Assembly (NCBI GenBank): GCA_002724925.1
Contig: PBQA01000015.1
Span: 24,834-88,833, forward strand
From: Oceanospirillaceae bacterium
GTDB taxonomy: Bacteria; Pseudomonadota; Gammaproteobacteria; Pseudomonadales; Oceanobacteraceae
Direction: 5' to 3'
DNA: 64,000 nucleotides
Shown here in pieces: positions 59,355 through 64,000 of this stretch. Below the pieces are notes generated by a model that made no database searches, was not told the origin of the DNA, and was given only the letters and a program-made list of their open reading frames with translations. The position numbers and the translations under genes are program-made. Numbering within the stretch: the first letter of the stretch is position 1; the number at the start of each line of letters is the position of its first letter.

Positions 59355-59475
59355 CACCTCACTAACGCAGGGAGTGCAGTTTATTCTCCAGCGCCGACCA
59401 CATCTGTTTTACACTCTGACGCCATTGGTCAACCCCGGACTTCCACGAGTGTGCCCTCTTCTTCAGGCAGTGGCG
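59355..59475 (-). pseudogene. Fragment of an oleate hydratase 3' end (duplicate of 61661-61785)
   Basis: About 120 bp match the last 38 codons and stop region of the intact oleate hydratase gene at roughly 80-85% by eye, including the shared stretch CCTCACTAACGCA just beyond the stop. On the minus strand the copy reads PPLPEEE, then loses two bases (GAGCATGCTCAC in the intact gene, GAGGGCACAC here), which breaks the frame; afterwards HSW and WSALENKLHSLR reappear. It is a decayed remnant of a second copy. Confidence 0.75.
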
Positions 59476-59654
59476 GCAAGACCATCGGTGTCGTTATCAT
59501 GCGCGGAGCATTCCGCTCAGCGAAAAGACTGGTGCACCCTCAGGATTTCATTGCCGAGGTGAATCTCGACAAAGTCTCGCCACCCATGCCTGACTGGCTG
59601 ACACCATGGTCACAAAGCTGCGACGGCCTGAGCCAGCAACTACGGGAAGAGTAA
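59451..59654 (+). pseudogene. C-terminal gene fragment of unknown origin
   Basis: From about 59472 a plus-strand frame reads GKTIGVVIMRGAFRSAKRL, then VHPQDFIAEVNLDKVSPPMPDWLTP, and ends at a TAA at 59652-59654. Its composition looks like real protein, but its first codons run through the antisense oleate-hydratase remnant, so the natural 5' part is missing. I do not recognise the family. Together with that remnant it fills the 59240-59676 interval, which otherwise holds no gene. Confidence 0.35.
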
Positions 59655-59676
59655 ATGATTGCTTTAGCTGGCAGGA

Positions 59677-60297
59677 CTAATCCTGCCAGCGCTCAGGGCT
59701 GTATGAAAATACCGGCAGGGATAACTGCCATCGGATAGCGATTAAACGCAATGCCAGGCCACAGCTGAACGCAGCCAGCAAGGTGAGGTCATGATCAAAC
59801 CCGGCGTCGTGCAGCGTCAGGTACAGCCCTGCAACCAGAAGAGAAACACTCGCGTACAATTCTTTCTGCAACACCTGTGGAGTCTGATTGCAGAGAATAT
59901 CGCGCAGAATCCCACCAAAAATACCGGTAATGACACCCGACATAATGACCACCGGCAGATCGTAATCCAGAGCCAGCGCAACATTACAGCCAATGATGGT
60001 GAAAGCCACCAGCCCCATAGCATCGAGAATCAGAAACAGTTGCTGCAAGCGGTGCATAAAACGCGCGACCACCATGGTTATTAAACCGGCGGTAATCGTC
60101 AGATAGATGTAGGAAGGATGTTGGGTCCAGTTAACCGGGAAGTTACCCAGCAACATATCCCGCACAGTACCGCCGCCAAGTGCGGTAATAAAAGCAATCA
60201 ACACCACGCCAAACATATCCATCTGACGTTTGCCGGCGGCAAGTGCCCCTGACATGGCTTCAGCGGTAATAGCAATAAGATAGACAGTCGTAAGCAC
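59677..60297 (-). CDS. TRIC/UPF0126 (YicG-family) membrane channel under glycine riboswitch control
   Basis: A 206-residue, seven-TM protein closely matching E. coli YicG in order and length: LIAITAEAMSGALAAGKRQMD, a first glycine-rich ALGGGTVRDMLLG, LDAMGLVAFTIIG, a second repeat GIFGGILRDILC, QKELYASVSLL and the end LPVFSYSPE. Bacterial TRIC proteins are trimeric cation channels. Their recurrent link to glycine riboswitches has suggested glycine transport. The open frame extends 64 codons upstream, but that part is the riboswitch. The real start is the GTG at 60295-60297, with GGAG six bases before it. A 9-bp hairpin (59668-59689) straddles its stop. Confidence 0.9.
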   Translation of the reverse strand: MLTTVYLIAITAEAMSGALAAGKRQMDMFGVVLIAFITALGGGTVRDMLLGNFPVNWTQHPSYIYLTITAGLITMVVARFMHRLQQLFLILDAMGLVAFTIIGCNVALALDYDLPVVIMSGVITGIFGGILRDILCNQTPQVLQKELYASVSLLVAGLYLTLHDAGFDHDLTLLAAFSCGLALRLIAIRWQLSLPVFSYSPERWQD

Positions 60298-60324
60298 ACA
60301 GAGCTCCAGTGAAAGTCTGTGCCC

Positions 60325-60511
60325 CTCCCCCTGTCCCCGGTACCTGAGAGTTTGACCGGACACATCGGTATGGCCGGCTTGCTCCTTCGGTGGGTGCCTG
60401 AGCACCGCTCTCCAGATGGCAAATGTTTCTGAGTCGCAGTCCTGGGTACCTGAGCGTTTATGGGAGTTTGCGCCTTCGGTGGCCAGCATCTACGCTGGCT
60501 CTCTCCTGCGA
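60325..60511 (-). ncRNA. Tandem glycine riboswitch
   Basis: Read on the minus strand, two consecutive aptamers of the glycine class. Aptamer 1 (about 60506-60436) has GGAGAGAGCC, CACCGAAGGCGCAA, AAACTC and CTCAGGTACCCAGGAC. Aptamer 2 (about 60413-60326) has GGAGAGCGG, CACCCACCGAAGGAGCAA, AAACTCTCAGGTACCGGGGAC and a purine-rich AGGGGGAGGGG end. The doubled CACCGAAGG and CAGGTACC motifs are diagnostic. Past it, CACAGA at 60316-60321 (plus-strand TCTGTG) can pair with TCTGTG at 60297-60302, looping out the GGAG ribosome site just before the GTG start. That suggests translational control, which is inferred. Confidence 0.95.
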
Positions 60512-60574
60512 GGCCAACATTGTAGACAATTGCCATAAGAAACGAAACCAAAGGCTTAGCACGATCGCAGCCGC

Positions 60575-61000
60575 TTACGCAGTCCATACAGTAAGGTAGG
60601 CAACCACGATATAACGCAGCGCTTTGCCAACCCCGACTAGCAAGATGAACCAGGCAAAGCGGACTTTCATGACACCTGCGATTAACGTCAATGCATCGCC
60701 ACCAATAGGCAACCAGGCGAACAACAGCGACCATTGGCCATAACGTTGATACCACGACTGCGCTTTATCGATTTGCTTGTCCGAAAAGTAGAACCAACGT
60801 TTGTGCTTAAACTGCAATATAAACAAGCCCAAGACCCAGTTGACTACCGCACCCAAAGTGTTACCGATCGTCGCTACGGTCACCAACCAGACTGGGTCGC
60901 CTCCCTCACGCAGCAATGCATAGAGCAACACCTCTGAGTAAAACGGCAAGATAGTCGCCGCCAGAAACGATGAAGCAAATAACGCAAAGTACGCCGTCAT
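60575..61000 (-). CDS. YqaA/DedA-like inner-membrane protein
   Basis: A 141-residue membrane protein of the SNARE-associated/DedA superfamily, YqaA branch. FASSFLAATILPFYSEVLLYALL, GNTLGAVVNWVLG, the cytoplasmic loop AQSWYQRYGQWSLLFAWLPIGGD and GKALRYIVVAYLT match E. coli YqaA in order and length. DedA-type proteins are linked to lipid-carrier flipping and membrane potential, but the YqaA role is unknown. Its ATG overlaps the stop of the truncated amidotransferase (ATGA). Confidence 0.85.
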   Translation of the reverse strand: MTAYFALFASSFLAATILPFYSEVLLYALLREGGDPVWLVTVATIGNTLGAVVNWVLGLFILQFKHKRWFYFSDKQIDKAQSWYQRYGQWSLLFAWLPIGGDALTLIAGVMKVRFAWFILLVGVGKALRYIVVAYLTVWTA

Positions 61001-61584
61001 TGTTTGGCTTCGTTTGTGAGGTTTTCGCTATCCATCAGATTGCCGTCAGTATTTTTCTTTGCGTGAGAAAGTAGCCAACGAAAAATGGCAAGCTGACTGG
61101 GCAAATAAAAAAGATATTCCGGATGCCACTGCACTCCAAGAATAGGAATATCTTCTGTGCTTTCGATGGCTTGCACTATATTGTCACGATCCCGCGCCAC
61201 GATTTTTAAGCCCTCGCCCGGTTCATTAACCGCCTGATGGTGCAAACTGTTGACCCAGAGCTTAGAACTCGTAACTCCGGCTCGACCAGACATTTTTTCC
61301 AGAGTCGATCCTGGCGTTAAGCTCACACACTTTGTTGGCATCAGGCTCGGGCGGTTGTGGGTGAGCTTACGCATGTCAGTGATATCCTGATGAAGCGATC
61401 CACCCAAAACCACATTAATTAACTGAGAACCACGACAAATCCCTAGCAAAGGAATGCTATTGGCCAATGCCTTATTAATCCATTGCATCTCCAGTTTGTC
61501 GCGCTCGGGGTCCGTTTTAATTTTGGCTTCAATATCTCCGCCATAGTGTTCTGGCCCGATGTCATTACCGCCGCCAATAATCAT
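60997..61584 (-). pseudogene. N-terminally truncated gamma-glutamyl-GABA hydrolase-like amidotransferase (PuuD/peptidase C26)
   Basis: A 195-residue class I glutamine amidotransferase-like protein. The nucleophile elbow LLGICRGSQLIN carries the catalytic Cys, and VQWHPE carries the His and Glu. GGSLHQDI and NSLHHQAV are typical of PuuD, which splits gamma-glutamyl-GABA in putrescine breakdown. The frame begins at MIIGGGNDIGPEHYGG, corresponding to about residue 68 of E. coli PuuD. The missing first strand-helix units are cut off by an in-frame TAG nine bases upstream, right beside the IS-like scar. It might still be translated, but it is probably inactive. Confidence 0.7.
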
Positions 61585-61595
61585 GTGCGGCTACT

Positions 61596-61638
61596 GGACA
61601 CCCACTTTAATAAGAAGAAAGTACTACGGTGGGTGTCC
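61596..61638. mobile_element. 43-bp IS-end scar with perfect 10-bp inverted repeats
   Basis: GGACACCCAC at 61596-61605 and GTGGGTGTCC at 61629-61638 are perfect inverted repeats with only 23 bp between (TTTAATAAGAAGAAAGTACTACG). The left side, TGGACACCCAC followed by AATAAGAAGAAAGT, looks like the end and transposase leader of an IS3-type element as I recall them. So this would be an IS whose interior has been deleted. It abuts the truncated amidotransferase. Confidence 0.5.
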
Positions 61639-61665
61639 TATTAGGGTAGGGTAATTCATACCTCA

Positions 61666-63585
61666 CTAACGCAAGGAATGCACTTTATCCTCCAGCTCCG
61701 ACCACTTCTGTTTTACATTCTGAAGCCATTGATCAAGCTCAGATTTCCACGAGTGAGCATGCTCTTCTTCAGGCAAAGGTGGGAGGATATGAGCAAAATA
61801 CGTGTTGTCCAATAACCGGTGAAGAATACGTTCTCCCGGAAAAGGTTTTCCGTTATTAAGTGCTCTGGCACCTTTCAGAAGATGACGGATGTCATACTGC
61901 GTCGGGCTGATATCAGCAACACGCTTGGGGATCCCCAGCAACTGATAAACGCCAATTCGTGCTGTTCGCACCGAGCTCTCCATCGTAAAAACGACGTCAT
62001 TGTTCGTCTCTACAAATTGACCAACCAACGCCAGATTACGACAACCATCAGGAACGACGCGTGGACGATCTCCCGCAGCGCGAGGCATGAACTCTGCTGT
62101 GATGTATGGCATAAAAGCCGTCCGCACCTTAGTAGACGCCTCAATATCCTGTAACTCATCTTTCAACCCAAGATGATAGCTAAGCTCCTGCAGAATGTCG
62201 CGACCGGTACATTCGCGCATCGGTTTACTGACGAAATCACCCGGTACATCAATACGCAGAGCATATACCCAAGCCACTAACACATCTTCTGGTTGGTCAC
62301 GAAAGTGCGGCTGTCGATTAAGTGTGACGCTCATAACCCAGGCAGAATCGGTAAAGGTGATAATGCCGCCTGTTACAGTACGGCCTGAATATGGGTCATT
62401 TACTGAGAGTTCGGCGAATTTCTCTGTCAAAACTGATGGAGAGCAAGTCAGTGTTGCCGAAATCCACGCAGAGCGATCCGTATCACCGACGAACTTATCA
62501 GGCTGACCAAATCGCGGCGACCGACGTGCCAGGTTCTGCCACAGCTCCCAGTCGCTTCCTGGCCCAGGCTCATGAACTCCCCGAGCGGAGCGTGCAACCG
62601 TATCCATATCACCATAACCCGATCCTTCAGTCATTGATCCGGTCAAAGCAAACACCAGGTCATCATCAGCGACCTCGATACGCTCACCATCTCCATACAA
62701 CAGGCCGGTAACCGTCAGCTCTTCACCTACCTCACTGAACTCAAGATCACGGATTCGTTCCTGCGTAACAAACTGGACGCCTTTTGCTTTCAGCATAGTT
62801 ACCAATGGCAGAACAAAGCTCTCGTACTGATTGTATTTAGGGAATACCAGCGCGGACATGTCGTTCAAACCATCAATTGCATCCAGAAAACGATGCATAT
62901 AGAGCTTCATCTCCAGCAGGCTATGCCAATTCTGAAAGGCAAACATGGAGCGCCAGAAGAACCAGAAGTTCGTCTCAAGAAAGCTCTCTGAGAAATATTG
63001 TTCAATGGTGAGATCATTGAGATCTTCTTTACGTTTCAGAAGAAGCTTCAATAACTCCCATTGGTGCTTCTTGCTCAAACCAAAATCACTGAAATCGCGA
63101 ATCGTGCCGCACTGATGCATCAAGCGCGCTCGAGAATAATTTGGATCAGCATCGTTCAACAGACGGTATTCGTCTAACACGCTGAAACCTTCTGGTAATT
63201 CCAGCGCCGGCACCTCCTGAAACATGTCCCAGAAGTTGTCATAATTCCAATTCATTTCACGACCGCCGCGGATAAGATAACCCTCTGCAGCATTACCCGC
63301 ACCATCCAGTGAACCACCTTCTTTAGGCAAGCTCTCATAGACAGTAATATTAGCAGCGGGCATGTGCCCATCGCGGATCAGGTAAAACGCCGCCGCCATA
63401 CCTGCAATACCACTACCGATAATATGCGCCCGGCGTTTCTCAACACCGGCGGTTGGTAAAGGCCGGAAACGCATGTAAGGACCCGTCATATCCGGAGGGG
63501 GAAGAGTATTACTGGCTGAATTGCTCCAATACCCGGAGGTGGCATCTGCCTCGGTGGTAGCGTTGCGGGGTGTTGAACCTGTCAT
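61666..63585 (-). CDS. ohyA: Oleate hydratase (MCRA family)
   Basis: A flavoenzyme of about 639 residues that adds water to the cis-9 double bond of oleate to give 10-hydroxystearate. It has the FAD fingerprint AHIIGSGIAGMAAAFYLIRDG, YESLPKEGGSLDGAG, the flavin loop RGGREMNWNYDNFWDMF, KYNQYESFVLPL, LTGSMTEGSGYGDMD and FMPYITAEFMPR, with LVGQFVETNNDVVFTMESSVR near the end, all characteristic of the family. The start is at ATG 63585 (MTGSTPRN) or 63621; an AGAG precedes the former. A decayed copy of its 3' end lies 2.3 kb away at 59355-59475. It probably detoxifies or channels unsaturated fatty acids. Confidence 0.95.
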   Translation of the reverse strand: MTGSTPRNATTEADATSGYWSNSASNTLPPPDMTGPYMRFRPLPTAGVEKRRAHIIGSGIAGMAAAFYLIRDGHMPAANITVYESLPKEGGSLDGAGNAAEGYLIRGGREMNWNYDNFWDMFQEVPALELPEGFSVLDEYRLLNDADPNYSRARLMHQCGTIRDFSDFGLSKKHQWELLKLLLKRKEDLNDLTIEQYFSESFLETNFWFFWRSMFAFQNWHSLLEMKLYMHRFLDAIDGLNDMSALVFPKYNQYESFVLPLVTMLKAKGVQFVTQERIRDLEFSEVGEELTVTGLLYGDGERIEVADDDLVFALTGSMTEGSGYGDMDTVARSARGVHEPGPGSDWELWQNLARRSPRFGQPDKFVGDTDRSAWISATLTCSPSVLTEKFAELSVNDPYSGRTVTGGIITFTDSAWVMSVTLNRQPHFRDQPEDVLVAWVYALRIDVPGDFVSKPMRECTGRDILQELSYHLGLKDELQDIEASTKVRTAFMPYITAEFMPRAAGDRPRVVPDGCRNLALVGQFVETNNDVVFTMESSVRTARIGVYQLLGIPKRVADISPTQYDIRHLLKGARALNNGKPFPGERILHRLLDNTYFAHILPPLPEEEHAHSWKSELDQWLQNVKQKWSELEDKVHSLR

Positions 63586-63717
63586 CTTACTCTGCACCTG
63601 CAATAGTGATTTCTCATGCAAGATAGCATGCAGGATGGAATGCTTTATTGACTTCAGTCAGTCGATTGGCCCACTGAGACACATATGTGTTCCGTGAGAG
63701 TTACCTCACTTTCACAG

Positions 63718-63851
63718 CTACTCGCTCTGATATTGCATACCAAGCAGGATGGAGCACTCTGAACTGCCGGATGCATAAATGCTTGAGCAAAGAAAACCCT
63801 CCTCTGCGAAGTAACTCAGCAACTCATCCCGTGCAGCTTCATACTCACTCA
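63718..63851 (-). other. Short open stretch between ohyA and the transposase remnant
   Basis: A minus-strand frame from TTG at about 63850 reads LSEYEAARDELLSYFAEEGFL and stops at 63718-63720. It lies directly after the truncated IS110 frame and may be the tail of another interrupted gene. I cannot identify it. The remaining 63622-63717 bases show nothing I can support. Confidence 0.2.
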
Positions 63852-64000
63852 AGGTAGCTCCCTGACTCTATGTATCGCCTGTAAATCCAACTGCTCCTGT
63901 GACTTCACACTCACTGCTGGAATATTCGGTCTGACCGCCGCTTCGGCAATGGCCTGGGCATCCCTTTGATCGTTTTTATGCATCTGAACAAACGGTTTTA
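63849..64000 (-). pseudogene. IS110-family transposase remnant (running off the window)
   Basis: The minus-strand translation from the window edge reads FVQMHKNDQRDAQAIAEA, then AVRPNIPAVSVKSQEQ and LQAIHRVREL before a TGA at 63849-63851. The KNDxxDAxAIxEA block with acidic residues and the KSxEQxxxxxxHRVRE block are from the N-terminal DEDD domain of IS110/IS116/IS902 transposases. An intact protein continues for over 200 residues beyond HRVRE, so this copy is truncated inside its first domain. Confidence 0.75.

Noticed and set aside
60298..60489. N-terminal extension of the YicG-family protein by 64 codons
   Set aside because: The sequence is the glycine riboswitch; the extension has no protein similarity and a good GTG start with GGAG lies at its end.

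Overview
The window reads as chromosome of a marine, hydrocarbon- and lipid-using gammaproteobacterium of the Oceanospirillales type (Thalassolituus/Oceanobacter/Alcanivorax-like). This is an inference from gene content: a membrane alkane hydroxylase (AlkB) beside a FadR-type GntR regulator, a thiolase/high-molecular-weight FabG pair, an oleate hydratase, a 1610-residue NAD-glutamate dehydrogenase, and gammaproteobacterial markers (rmf, rlmL, rlmF, zipA, hrpB, tusA, sbcB). I saw no tRNA, rRNA, CRISPR array or intact transposon. The first 56 kb are ordinary, densely packed core chromosome. The last 6 kb are rearranged and carry several gene fragments.

Layout. 0-8.2 kb: 5' part of sbcB, a lipoprotein hydrolase, a large DUF349 protein, a (GNAT)-membrane protein-AmpG-like permease-tusA run on the minus strand, and rlmF. 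8.2-8.55 kb: a gene-free patch of REP-like palindromes around a long 21-bp-arm inverted repeat. 8.6-11.6 kb: divergent thiolase and two-domain FabG. 11.7-14.4 kb: a small basic protein and hrpB. 14.5-21.8 kb: a His/Asp-rich membrane-anchored protein translationally coupled to the first of two tandem, paralogous, secreted HExxH metalloprotease-like proteins with cadherin-like repeats and GlyGly-CTERM-like tails. 21.8-31.5 kb: housekeeping genes (TauE/SafE, glutaredoxin, riboflavin synthase, patatin-cobB, amt, rlmL, rmf, pyrD). 32.7-37.5 kb: NAD-GDH. 37.7-44.8 kb: a six-gene MoxR/DUF58/DUF4381/VWA/VWA-TPR/BatD operon in which every junction overlaps. 44.8-52 kb: ligA-zipA-smc. 52-55.4 kb: gntR/alkB and a DUF3089 esterase-like protein. 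55.5-57.7 kb: a periplasmic binding protein and a membrane-tethered EEP-family phosphatase/nuclease.

57.7-64 kb is the accessory part. It holds an apparent AraC-sensor/hydrolase chimera behind an AhpD-like gene, a frameshifted duplicate of the oleate hydratase 3' end, an UPF0126/TRIC (YicG) channel gene under a clear tandem glycine riboswitch, yqaA, an N-terminally truncated PuuD-like amidotransferase cut next to a tiny IS-like inverted-repeat scar, the intact oleate hydratase, and an IS110-type transposase remnant running off the window end.

How the genes fit together: alkane hydroxylation (AlkB), thiolytic cleavage and ketoacyl reduction (thiolase, FabG), fatty-acid hydration (OhyA) and esterases/patatin point to lipid and alkane metabolism. 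Amt and NAD-GDH handle ammonium and glutamate. The strongest regulatory signal is the glycine riboswitch in front of the YicG-family channel.
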